Assembly: GCA_963576735.1 (NCBI GenBank)
Contig: OY755175.1
Location: forward strand, 11,176,401 to 11,240,400
Direction: 5' to 3'
Length of the DNA stretch: 64,000 bases
Source of the DNA: Bedellia somnulentella
Lineage: Eukaryota; Arthropoda; Insecta; Lepidoptera; Bedelliidae
The notes below the pieces were generated by a model. The model saw only the letters and a program-made list of their open reading frames with translations, was not told the origin of the DNA and searched no databases. The first letter of the stretch is position 1. The number at the start of each line of letters is the position of its first letter. A program made the translations under genes and the position numbers. Positions 32,068 to 46,200 of this stretch are shown here, one piece after another.

Positions 32068-35000
32068 ATGACTAACTTTAAGTTTTTGGGGGCCTTAAAG
32101 TATGTGAAAAAACTTCACCAACTAAAGTTACTCAATGGTAAGGTAGTTTTGATTTATATCAAAGTTTGATAAAAGTACTTTACTGTGCGAAAATTAAAAT
32201 GTACTTACAACAATACCTAGCCAAAATATTACGGTACTATTTCAAATGCATTGTTTTGATTAGGTCTGCAGGCTAGATCGTATGCCAACACTCCTAGCAG
32301 TCAATCGTATACGAGATGCAAAAACGTTAATGGAGTTTACGTGGTCACCTTGGACTCGCCGAACTCTAAGGTAGGTTACCTTTAATCAAAAATACAGTCC
32401 CGTAGCATAAGTATTATATTAAACAAATATTTCTCGTCTATTTTGTGACAATAGTAATTTCTCACAAATTTTTGACTTATGAAATTATTGCTGCTATTTA
32501 GAAAATGAGCTGATAATCATTACTGTTTTATACTACATAGTACATACTCCATTTATAATCTCCTTTTTATTCTTATCTCTTGTTTAAAGTTATTATTTTC
32601 ACACAGGTTAATTCATTAAGCCCTCCTGTCATAGATGAATTTGCTAAAATAGTAAATGAAGTAGAATCAAACCCAGCAATAGAAGCAGTAGTGTTGATAT
32701 CAGGAAAACCAGGTTGTTTTATTGCTGGAGCAGACATTGGTATGCTAGAAAAATGTAAAACTAAGGAAGAAGTTGTAGCACTAGCAAGAGCTGGTAAGTA
32801 GTAAAAAGTTTCAAACTTACAAAAAATAAAATATAATAAGAATATATATATATATATATATGGACATATTAGGCAGATCTAGTTAGCCCCAAACTAAATG
32901 AGACTTGTATTATGGGATATTATAAATGTGAAAGTTTAGATGTTTGGATGTTTGTGTCTTTGAGGTGAAAAGGCTTCTCAATTACAGAATGTATATGAAT
33001 GAAATTAAGAAGAATGCTAGATAATGACCCCAATTATGACATAGCATACTTTTTATCCCGATTTTTTTTACGAATAAAATATTCACGCCTGATTGAACTC
33101 AGAGCACCAGAAAAAACACCCAAAGTTGGGCATAAGCAAATTTACAGTATGAAGTCTGTCGGGTCAGCTAGTATTATATAGTACACACATAAACAATATC
33201 CAAGACTATGAAACAATCATTTATGCTCATCACAAAAATGTTGCTTTCAGCGGGGATCAAACCCGCAACCTCCAGACCGAGAAGCTAGTCACCTATCCAC
33301 TTGGCAACATCACACAAAATTGTTAGTTGTATTCACAAGAATTGTTTGAGATCAAATACTCAGTTACCTTAGCTGAATGAAACTTTATTAGTTTTGTCAC
33401 ATATCAGTGTGTCTCTCTGTCTGTCAGTTTCTCATGAGTCACAGCAATTTATTTCCGAATATTGATACTGTGTGGTTGAAAATTAATGGGTGTACACCAC
33501 TTCAAGGTTTTAGGCCAAATTAAAAAAGTTTAAAAAACGTTTTATTTCATTAAACACTTACATATGGTATATCTTTACATACATCTTTTAAAATTACATT
33601 GAGGTTCTTCCAACCATGTTTTGCCAAAATCCACAGTTTGAAAGATATAACCACCCAAAGTGTTAAACTTTGTGTCCCCCCACCCCTCTAACTTTTGAAA
33701 TAAAGAAAGTGACAAATATTATGTTATTTATAATATCTATATATTGTAGATCTCAATAAAAACTAACAACAAAAATTGGTTTGCACAAAATTTATCCTGA
33801 TTTTGATTTGAAATATAGCCAATTTTGTAAAACAGTAAATTTATAAGAAACAGTTTTGACACAAGATCAAAAATTACATGTTATTTATGATGTATTGTTT
33901 TGCTTATCTATACTTGCTACTTATATATACGTAAGGACTTGCTACTATGACACCCTCCATGGGCAAGTCTGACTCATACATAGTCTTTTTCTATCTCAGT
34001 ACATGAGTAGTAATGTGATTAAAACCACAAGCACTACATCAATGAATGCAAAGGAGTGCAGTGCTTTTTGGAGTTCAATTTTAATTCAACTGTTTTAGTA
34101 ACATTTGTTTGGGCTTTTTATTCAAATAAGATATATTTTTTTAGCTCATTGTTATCTTAGATACTTTATGAGAAAAAAAAACCCTCTATGACAATGAATT
34201 TAATTTTCTTGTGAATGTGTTATTATCTCAGAACTCTTTTAGATCAGAGTTGTGATTCTGAGATTGGGCTAGTACTTATTTAATAATATATTTTATTTTA
34301 AATTTAATTATTTAACTGCTCTTTAAAACCCTTTCTATAAAAGAAGTTGCAATGCTTTCTCCCATTATTGTATTTAAGATAAGACTTAATATGGTTATTA
34401 AACAAACATTTTTAAAAAGGCACAAACTTTTTTCAGGGCATCAAATATTCAATAGAATTGAATCATCCCGTAAACCATACATTGCTGCAGTTCAAGGATC
34501 ATGTTTAGGTGGTGGTCTGGAGACCGCTCTTGCCTGCCATTATCGTATTGGGGTAAAAGACTCCAAGACATCCTTCGCTCTCCCAGAAGTAATGTTAGGC
34601 CTTCTGCCTGGTGGCGGTGGAACTCAAAGGTAGGTGTTTTTCTTATCAAGTGGTTTAATTTATCTGAATTCTAAAATGACAGCAAAATTCAATTATTATA
34701 AAAAAAATAGACATAGTATTCTTGTTACCAAGGCAGGCTTAAGTGACTTTTCTATTAGCTTAAAAAACAAATAGACTTTTATCTACAGATTTCATGACAA
34801 ACAAAACAACATAATACTTTGTTCAATGAAAGGATTTTTGATAAGTTTTCTTCTATCCTGGTAACAGGAAAATAAGTCAAAATATTGTATTATCACTAGT
34901 GGTAGTTAACAAAATGTCATAGTTTGGCAATAAGCTGCTTTATATTCCAGAATTCGTGCAATAGGAGTCACTTTCTGAATTAGGTGTATTGCTTTGCTAT

Positions 35001-38000
35001 TTTTGTATACTGCGCTATTATTTATCTCAACAATTTCTAATTTACTGTGTCCCATATTTGTAGGCTACCTCGCCTCACATCTATTCCGACGACCTTGGAC
35101 CTAGCGCTAACAGGAAAAACTGTCAAAGCTGACAAAGCTAAGAAGTTGGGGATTGTTGATTTGCTAGTTGCACCACTTGGACCAGGTAAACTGATTTATA
35201 ATTTGCGGATATATAAATAGTATTAAACCAATATTGTAGTCCATATGAAAACTATCTTTTGGCTGACCTCTGCTAGTTAAATATAGATTAGGGAGCTATG
35301 CAGTTTGCAATAGTCCTCAAAAGATCCTTAATTAGGCTACTTTAGTGTATAAGCTATCAATACCTATACTCACAACTAAAATTACAAAAAGGGGTAGACA
35401 GAGTTTAAGAATTTAGAATTACTCAGCTATATTTGGAAGTAGATTGAGGAAAATATTATAAAATTAAAGATGGTGGTGCGCCTCCAGTTACATCACCCAG
35501 CAATCAATTAAACAGTTCCAAACCTGTGTTGTCTCTTAACAGTCGCGGGCCAGTACTATTCTCAGCATCCCACCCTTTTCTGGGATTACATTACAGTTGT
35601 GAGTTTATATAAGTATTCATCATTGATCTGAAAAAAAAAAACATATTAATTTTTCTTTGGCCAATTAAATCACACGGTATTTATACTTCTATAGGTTTGG
35701 ACACTCCAGCGGCGAACACGGCAAAGTATCTAGAAGACGTAGCAATTATGGTGGCTAAAGACATTGCGGCTGGAAGAACGAAAATTAATAGATCCAAAAG
35801 TGGTATGATTGCAAAGATTACGGAAACAGCCATGCAATGGGAATTTGTGAAAAACTTGATTTTCAAGAAAGCCAAAGAGCAAGTTATGAAGGCTTCGCGT
35901 GGGCTGTACCCAGCTCCTCTTAAGGTAAATATTTATTTTAACCCTAAGTGGGTATGTAATAAATGAATCGATTATGGGATTAATCTTATAAAAATCGTTA
36001 TTTTTTCATGAAATACACTATTCTACTATTGTTTTGAGAACAGACAATGTTTTGTACCTTTACCAGCGTGTTCTCATTTGTGAGGCAGTAATGTCAGAAA
36101 TACTAAACTAAGCTAAAACTATGCTTCGATTTTTTTAAATTCTTATGAAGAATTCCAGTAATAAAAGTGCCAAAACATATAGCCTTGCGGATTTTTGTAT
36201 AGCTTAGTATGCACTCTTTCAGAATGCAGAACATTGTTTTTCTATATGTTTAATATTTCTCCTTTAGCCTTTAGACAAAATAATGATATATTTTTTATAT
36301 CGCTGGGTTCTCTTATTGTACTCGTAAATTTAGTATTTCTTTTATAGATTCCTTCAAAATATACAGGGTGGCTCATTCAAATCGGTCAGTATGGGAAAGT
36401 CTGAAACTATAAGACATACGAAGATTTGTTCTTAAGAACCATGTCACCGATTTTGATAAAAAGAAAAACTGCATTCATACATTTGAAAAAAAAACTGTAC
36501 CCAGCTCGGGAATCGAACCCGGGTTGTTTTGAAAAAATAAACTTACACTTTTTCTATTGTGATATCGATTGTGTAGGTCTTAAGCTGATATAATCGGCTT
36601 TGTAGATTTGAACCTATTCAATACTAACATACAAAATTACGCAGGTTTTCTTCTTATGATATAAGAATAGATTGTAGTATAAATCTAATACTTTCTTTTA
36701 TGCTGCTATTGTTTTTTTTTACATATTTTAAGATCCTAGAAGTGGTTCGAACGGGAGCTGACAAAGGTATCAAAGCGGGTTTCGAGGCCGAGATTGAAGC
36801 GTTTGGAGATCTTGCAATGACCCCGCAGAGCAAAGGACTTATTGGATTATTTAGAGGTCAAACAGAGTGCAAGAAGAATCGATTTGGCAAATCCGAAGTT
36901 GATGTTAAAACGGTAAATATTGTGTTTTATCGTATATGCCTATTATTATTATTAGATTAGATGGGCGGTAAACGCCACGGGTTTCTGCACTGAGCCCGGC
37001 ATGGCAGGCCATTGTACGTGGACCAAGTGGTCATTTAATTCTCCCAACCTAATTCCGTCCAGAAGGCGAGTAGCTTATCCAGGTCAGCTACCGCTTCTGG
37101 GAGCGACTTTATGGATCCTATCGTGTTATAGCGGATATCGGCTACCCCAGTACATTCCCGCAGCACGTGAGCGACCGTTTCGTCAGCTTCCATGCACGCT
37201 CGGCACATGGGGCTGTCGGTAATGCCTATAGTGTATAAGTGTTTATTTAGTGTGGTATACCGGTCCTGTAAGTACTCCAGTCACTGTCCGCAGATCTTTC
37301 CTCTCGTATATGCCTATATTTTCAATAGGATGCCGTCGTAATGCGTAGGCGACTGCCAATGTCGTTACTTATGCCGCAATAATATGTTTCTTTTAAGAGT
37401 TTTGTAGCCGACGACGAACATACTATTATTTTTTATCAGTCATGCAGATAACTTATTTCTACCATAAACCCTTTTCACTTGGAATGCCGTATACAGAGAA
37501 CGGTCAATAGTATATTTCTCCTTTGGTCTAATTTCAATTGTATGTTTTGTATTAAACGTTACGAACAGGACTATAGTACCTTTAAATTAAATTGATTTTT
37601 TCTATCTCTGATAAATAACTCCGACGTCACCTAAATTAAGACAGATTCTATGATGCGTTATTTATTAGAAAAGCACTAACCCATGTCTTCCCATGCGTGT
37701 CGTACGAGGAGACTAAGGGCTTTTAAGTGATTAATGTTCGGCGGCTGAGACTGGAGACCCATACCGTCCATACTTTAATTTCAAATTTTTCCCCATTCAA
37801 CATCCAAAAGTGGCTGAAGAATTTTTATTTCTATAGCTCTGCTTTGTTTTGGGATTTATAGCCATGAGTATATTTAAGTAAATAAGGTAAAATAAATTTC
37901 CGATCATCGTGATAAATGCGTGTTGTTTTTCTCCAATTTTATCGCAGGGTCCTAATTATATTACAGATTGGTGTTCTAGGCGCTGGGTTGATGGGTGCAG

Positions 38001-40219
38001 GAATTGTCCAAGTATCGATTGACAAAGGTTACCACGTGATCATGAAAGACGCCACAAACCCAGGTCTTCAGAGAGGTATTGGTCAGATACAAACTGGTTT
38101 GTCCAATGCTGTTAAGAGGAAAAGAATCTCATCGTACGTATAGTATATGATTCTTTTAAATTAGATAGTTTATTTGTTAATTTATTTGCCAAAAGAGACT
38201 GGGCACTTCTGGACCAAAGATTGAAAATTAAAAAGTTAGCGGCCACTTCAGAATCTAATTTTAAATTAAAGCTATAAATATGTGCTTAATTTTTTATTAT
38301 GAGCATAACTCTCAGATATGGATAGTTTAGAAGATAATGTCTAGTTTATTTTTTTCGTATAAATATTTTAGCCGCTAATATTTATTTGAAAAGTGAATGT
38401 TAATAAACTCTTTAAAACAGGTAAACGGTGAATTTAATAACACGTTCAAGGTCAACCGGTGTCGTTTTGGGTTGGCGTGCCCGGTAATCATCAATCAATC
38501 AATCGGTAGAAATGGTAGAAATGAATTATTGTTCTTGTGTTGCGGGAAAGAGGACACTTGGATGCTGCGCTCACGTAATGAGCGTCGTATGGTATCTTGG
38601 ATGGGCACGTCACCAAGATACCATAATTATGCCAGCACACTTTTTAGATACTATAATAATAGATGACTATTGAAAAAAATAACGCTTCATCTGTATCACT
38701 GACATAAACTCGTAAACCCATTCTATCAGTTCTACCTTACCCGCATTGTATTTTTTACTGTTCTTTGTAAAACACGAACTGTACTTTTTACTATGTTTTC
38801 TTTGTAAAAAAATCTCCAATGGACAGTGTTTTATCATATCATCATATCATGTCATATCAATATAACATTCACACCTCATAGGGTAAACAGTGGTATAATT
38901 GGCCACCCCCAATAACTAGCCACTCGGCAATACAAACTGCTTAAATAAGGAAACTAGGAAGGCTACGCCATCTGTTGTGATTTGACAAGATTTCTTGTTT
39001 ACCTAGCTATTGAGAAATGTATTTTTTTTTCGTTAAAACAATAAAGGCGCCAAAAATTTGTCATTGTTCAAAAGTAGGCCATCTTGCGTCCGCCTAAGCA
39101 GTAGTACGTTATTTTTTTCTTAAGGAATATTAAAACTTTAAATACGAATAAATTCTGTACCTGGCGTGTCTGTGTTGTTTGTGATAGCCCAATTTGATGC
39201 TAATAAGGTAAATATTCGTATTTTATACAGTATATTCATCTAATTGGTGTATTTGTAGCAATTTTAATGGTGGCCAGTAACTGCACTTAATTCTCTTAGA
39301 TTTTATAGTAACTAGCCACCTATACCAATTACTACGCAAAAGTTTATTTTATTAGATTGTACAAAACTATATCTTATTGCTTTGTTTGCATTATTCTTAC
39401 TTGCTTGTCAAAATCTTGCCAACATAAAATAACGTAACTAAATTAAGTAGTTACTGGCCTGGTTAGAAAGATGGCTAGTTAATGCATGAAACTGATTTAA
39501 CTGCAGCCATCCAAGACCCTCAGCGCGTATTTAACGGTCTGGATTTAATATTTGTCCCAGTACTGTTCTTGAGGCTTACAACTTTAGTGGAGCTTATTGT
39601 TTTTGATGGTAATTTCATGTGGCCAGTTAGTCCAAATAAGTATGCCAGTTACCAAAAATTGTGGCTAGTTACTACCAAAATGACCAGTTTTTATTTAAAT
39701 AAAAATACTTTTATTGTGACTCCGACTTTATCATTAAATAACCTTTAAAGTTAATGTACAGGACCCACTGCATACAAGTATGTTATTATCTTTCAAATGC
39801 AATAGCGCGTTCAAGCACAGCATGCATTCAAAGTGGCCAAGGTGCTTAAAGGGCCAGTTACTGCCTAAGTTACCCTAATAGATATTTAAATATACTACTG
39901 TAAAAACAATATCTATTAAAGATTTTTTTACAAGTCATAATTAAGAGAAATAATAAAAGTAAGTTTTATAAAACAGTGTTTTAGTCATTACTTTTTAACC
40001 GACTTCAAAAAAAGGAGTGTTCTCAATTCGACCGTATATTTTTTTTTTTTTTTTTTTTATGTATGTTCGCCGATTTCATTGCCATTTATGAACCGATTTT
40101 GATTATTTTTTTTTTTGTTATAATATTAACCCGCACTTCAACGATGCTGCATATTATTTTTGACCCTTGCAGCCAAGAAATAAAAGAAAACTGCCATTTA
40201 ATATTTAATAATCCAATAA

Positions 40220-40252
<33 letters not shown>

Positions 40253-43200
40253 TAGCGGAGGCCCCGCGGTCTTTCCCGCGTAGTATTAAAGCTTAAAACC
40301 TAAGTTGGCTCATTCCCTAAAAAACAGTACAAACTGCATTCAAATCCCTTGCGTACTTTAGGAGGAGTAAGCCCATAAACAAACACACGCTGGAGAGCGT
40401 TTCTGTTTTATACTATAATAATAATAATAAATAGTATAGATATAGAATATATATATAATATATAGATATAGATATATAAGTATAGATGAATTACACTGAG
40501 TCCACATTGAATGGACGAAAAAAATCTAGATCAGACACTGTTTTTATGAATATTTCTAAGATTTTGCTTTGAAACTCAAAGTATTTAAAAAAATCATAAC
40601 TCTTAAACTATCCATGACAGAGAAATGAGGTTTTATACAATTAAATAATATAGCACTACCTTTAAATAAAGGTTACTTCCGTAAGTGGCCGCCACTTTTT
40701 TTTCTTGGTCCAAGCTCTATACACTTTTGCCCAGTCTCCTTTATTTTAAATTTGAATCATCAGAATCTATTTGTTTCCTTATTTTTTGTATTCATTACAA
40801 TGTAAAATAATAAAAAAAACAGTTCCATACTCTATTTCTAATTCTGTATTCTAATTCCATAAGAAATAAATAAATATACGAACATATGATACACAGATCA
40901 AGTTAGTCTCAAACTAAATAGAACTTGTATTGTGAGATACTAACTCAACAATATGTTTTATATTATATAATATACATATAAATAACATCCAAGACTAAGA
41001 AACAATTATTTATGCTCATCACACAAATGTTGCTCTCAGCGGGGATCGAACCCGAAACCTCCGGACCGAGAAGCTTCAAGTCACCTATCCACTCGGCCAC
41101 GGACGTCTTTAATATAAATATAATTATTTATTTTCAGTTTGCAAAAAGACAAATTTTCCGCAAACCTACTGCCAACGCTTGATTACGAGAAATTCAAGAA
41201 AGCTGACTGTATAATCGAAGCTGTATTCGAAGATATTAATATTAAGCACAAAGTAATTAAGGAGCTCGAAGCGGTAGTACCAAAACATTGTATAATAGCA
41301 ACCAACACCAGTGCAATCCCTATTACGAAGATCGCTGCTGGCAGCTCGAGGCCCGATAAAGTTATTGGTAAGTTCAACTTCGAATGCTGTTGAAGATTTA
41401 ATTTTATAAATCTAGATGTACACTTAGCATTTAACGGCATCTTGTCTTGTTTTTTTTATTCAGGATAATATCTAAACTCCCTTAATGTCGTACTCTCCCT
41501 CAGCTAAAGAAGCTTCACGTGAAATTGAGGCTAGTAGTTTTGGCTATGCGGTTTTATCACACGCCTATTCATGCCTATACCTATTTCATGCCTAAATATT
41601 TATTACATATCATTCCATATATTAGTCATATGCATGTTTGTTCAAAAGAAATTACGTTAGTATACAAACATGGCTGAGATGTTACTACTTGAAGTAAATC
41701 TTATTGCAAAATTAGGCAATCTGCTGCCTGGTCAAAGTGCAAATAAATGTCGTTTCCCTGACTTTATTGCTATCTTATGAAGCGACACCACGCGCGTATA
41801 TTTATGTCGGTCCGTGTCAAACACATTCTGAGTATTTGATCAATATACGCTGATGATAAAATATATATTTTCCTCAAAAGGTATGCACTACTTCTCTCCG
41901 GTCGACAAAATGCAATTGCTCGAAATAATCCGTCATCCCGGAACCAGCCAGGACACCTCGGCAGCGGCTGTGGCCATCGGACTCAAACAGGGCAAGGTGG
42001 TCATCACAGTGGGGGACGGGCCGGGCTTCTATACCACCAGGATACTGTCTACTATGCTTAGTGAGGCCGTTAGGTGAGTCGTCTTATTGTTTTGGCCTTA
42101 CCTTGTTATAAGGGGTATAATTCCAATCTAAAGGAAGTTATACTTTTGGAAGTTTGGTAAGGAAAAAATTGGAAAACAAAGGACGTCAGCTCCTTAGCCA
42201 CATCATCCTACCACATTAGCATCGGCTTTGGCAATCGGTCTCAAGCAGGGCCAGGTGGTCATCACAGGGGGGGACGGGCCTGGCTTCTATACTTAATTGA
42301 TTTGCCCTAACATCTATAATTAGGGAAAATCATATAGTCAATAGTTACTTCTTTTTAAAAATCTTTTTTCTCTATAATAAAAAATCTCAAAAAATCTTCC
42401 TAAAGTCATATGTGTGGTTAATTTATCATGGTTGCTAACGGTGAGGGAAAACATCGTGAGGAAACCCACATGGCTGAGTTGTACTTAGTCATGTGACAGT
42501 GTATTCGTACAAAACGGCGATAGGCCTGCCCCCTATGGGACGATCCATTAATTACATCACACCTCAAGGGGGGGGAGGGGGGTCCACAAAATGTGACATA
42601 TCGTGACAGGGGGGAGGGAGGAGTTCCATGTTTGTGACCTCACAACCCTCACTACAATGTTCAATCTACTTAAGTTTAAAAAAAATATTTCAGTTGTTAA
42701 CTAACTTTGTATAATTATTATATTATTATACTAAACTAATCTTCAACATACTCGGATTTGTTTGGATGTATTCGTTGCCTATAAATTTGATACTATTTTT
42801 CTGGCAGAGTTTAATGAATGATTGTTTTCGAAATAGCGAATGTACTTCAAAGGCAATAAGTCTCAATTTACAACGCCGTAAGCGTTTAAGAATTAAAAGT
42901 TAGTTTCAGAGTGATATTGTAATTTCAGTTTCTCCTGAACTAAAAACCTAAATGTGACGTCACACTAAGGGGGGAGGGCGTAGTTAATTGTGACGAAGTG
43001 TGACAAGGGGGGAGGGAGGGGTCAAAAAATCATGAAATTGGTGTGACGTAATTAATGGATCGCCCCTATCACGTGAGTACACTGTCTAAGCAAAACGTGG
43101 GTACCTTCTCTGGAAACTAGATGGCGCTTGCCATGTGAGTTCAGGAGTATTGGTACCTCTGCCAACCCCTTCGGGGATAAACGGCGTGAACGTTATGTTA

Positions 43201-46200
43201 TGTTATGTTAAAAAATCTCGAAGTTTTAAACTATGATCAAACTCTTATTAAATTATTTTTTTGCACTGAGATTAATTGATATTCTAAATAAATATAATTA
43301 TAAGTCATACAAAATAAAATTGCTAATTATATTGTTCAGATTTTTTTTTATTGTATTTGAAATATAATATTTTTTTATTGCTTAAATAAGCATAAGGCAA
43401 GCACAATGTATCCTATGTCTGGTCACATATTCTGCTTCCTAGTTTATTGCGTCAAAGTCCCACTTCTTTTACCCAAACCAACAATATTAGTTAATGGCTT
43501 TTTACTTTTTAATTACTATATCGAATTTTTGTGCTAATACCATAATGATGTTATGTTAAGAGATTTAAGTTATATTTCAATCCCGAAAATAACGGGATTT
43601 CACATATCGTGAGATCGCAGGATACATTTTTTTTGTGTCGTTTCCCCTAGACTCCATAAATAACTAAACATTTATAAAAAAAAATATACTTGTCACACAC
43701 AACTCCCATAAAAAAGAGCTACTGTAACGTCACTCCATGTAAGCTACCTACATAGCTGAACAATACGCAAGCCGAGCGCATTACAGCTCCAATATCCTTA
43801 CTAAGTGGACTTATACCGCACAAACATGGAAAGATATAGCCAATTTCTTGTTATCGTTGCACCTCATAGGACACGCACATGTGAATCATAGCTATTACCA
43901 GTGTAATAGTGTGATCTCTCTCGCACTTTCAAAGTATCATATATCTGTAGCTCATCTAAACCGCGTTTCGGTCAGGTTGCTGCAAGAGGGCGTGGACCCC
44001 AAGCAGCTAGACGACATGACCAAGCAGTTCGGGTTCCCGGTGGGCGCCGCCACGCTGGCCGACGAGGTGGGCTTGGACGTCGGATCGCATATCGCTGTCG
44101 ATCTCTCTAAGGTATTATATTTTATATTTATTAATATGAATATGATAGCAAAAGGTTACAGGCTTTACTTCTATGATCATTCATTTAATCGAAGCATAGC
44201 ACGTAAACTTCCATCAGCAAATGATAATCTATACTTATAATAATTTTAACTAAAAGAGATAGAACTGTATCGTATTTGTGTTTCTAATAATAGCCTTACA
44301 ATAACAGTCTTACACTTCTAGTTCAATTAAAAAAATATATGTGTCAAGTCAATTTATTATTACAGGCATTTGGAGACAGAATTAGTGGAGGCAACTTAGA
44401 AATTATGTCAGACTTAGTGAAAGCCGGATTCATGGGTCGTAAATCAGGAAAAGGATTCTACGTTTACGAGAAGGGCTCAAAGAACAGGGATGTGAACCAG
44501 GACGCTATCAATATTTTGAAGCAGAAATACTCGCTCGAACCGAAAGGCGCTAACACCGTCGAAGATCAACAGTTGAGGATGGTGTCTAGGTAATTGTCAT
44601 TTTATTTTTTGGTAATATTAATAAAATATTTCTGAGGATATCTTGCCAGTCTTAACAGGTGACAATGAAAAAAATACTAATTTGCAGAGCAGTGCTAATA
44701 AAGCTAATTATGATATATTAGAATATCATTAATTAGGTAGATAGAGCTGCAGAAGTGTTCAGCTGCTTTTGGGGAAGGATTGTAAAATGAAAGATTATTG
44801 GCATCAGGTCTCCAGCCACATATTCGAACAATTACTTAAAAAGCAATGTTGCCAATATGACAATATATAGTGTTTAGAATAAATAAAATAAAAATAAATA
44901 TACTGACATATTTTACACAGATTAAGTTGGCCCCAAACTAAGTAAACTTTCACTATGGGATACTTACTCAACGATATATTTAATATTATATAATACACAT
45001 ATAAATAACATCCAAGACTAAGAAACAATCATTTATGCTCATCACATAAATGTTGCCCTCAACGGGAATCGAACCCACGACCTCCGAATAGAACATTATA
45101 TCTTTATTCCCATTTATAGTCAAATATATTTATTCAAATGCATGTTCACATCTGTCCCATTAGGACCAAATAGTGTCAACATATGTATTTATTTATATAT
45201 GTATGCTTCTTTTATAGGTTTGTGAACGAAGCAGTATTATCATTGGAAGAACAAATCCTGTTCAGTCCGCTGGAAGGCGACGTCGGCGCCGTGTTCGGGC
45301 TCGGCTTCCCGCCGTTCACTGGGGGACCATTCAGGTATTATTACATACATACATATGCTCATACATACATACATATACTCACGGCTATAAATCCCTAGAA
45401 GGGGTAGATCCCTAGGAGAATCCCTAGAATAAGAAATTCCTCAGCCACTTTTGGAAATGTGAGTAAGGAAAAGATGGTAAAAATAAAGGTTGTTGGTGAT
45501 GGGTCTCCAACCGCATCGCCCAACAATCCCTTAAAGGCCCCAATACCGTTAGTCGCCTCTTACGTACACCCACCGGAAGAAGCCGACAGCATATGCTCAC
45601 GGCTATAAATCCCTAAAAAGGGTAACCAGAGCTTTTGAATTATAAAATTCTTCAGCCGCTTTTGGAAGTAACGTGAGGAAAAGATTGTAAATAAATGTGT
45701 TTGGTGATGGGTCTCCAATCGCATCGCCCAAAAATCACTTAAAAGGCCCCGATACCCTTAATCGCCTCTTAAAATCACCCATGGGAAGAAATCGGGTATT
45801 ACTATTCTAAGCAGACAATACACAGCAAAGAGGTAGTACATCCTGCTTGTATTCTGTAGATCAGAATCAGAATTGCTATAAAATGAATCTAACATAAAGG
45901 GTTCCAAGTTACTAGTGAATCACCCCAGCTTTTGTTTTTCATATAATAAGGTGTTTTCAATCACTGCTCACCCCTCAAGAAAATTGAGCGTGATGGTATA
46001 TATACATAGATGGTTATTTCTAAAGGTTGTACTATGTGCAGCAGTGGACCTTATATGGAAGTAGTTGGGAATTTACTATGTTGGACGTATTAAAGGCAAA
46101 GTATTAGACTAATCAATTTGTGGTCTGGTTTTTTTTCCGTATAAATTGATTCTATTATAAGTGCCGTAATTTAAGTAGCTCTAATGTTTCTTACCTTATA

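Noticed and set aside
38397..38666. 89-codon frame in HADHA intron 8
   Set aside because: No recognisable domain and no splice or start context; likely chance.
39482..39748. 88-codon frame in HADHA intron 8
   Set aside because: No motif; its text includes the repeated GGCCAGTTA motif of the surrounding element.
40228..40250. TA repeats as regulatory element
   Set aside because: Simple microsatellite next to a Helitron end; no further support.
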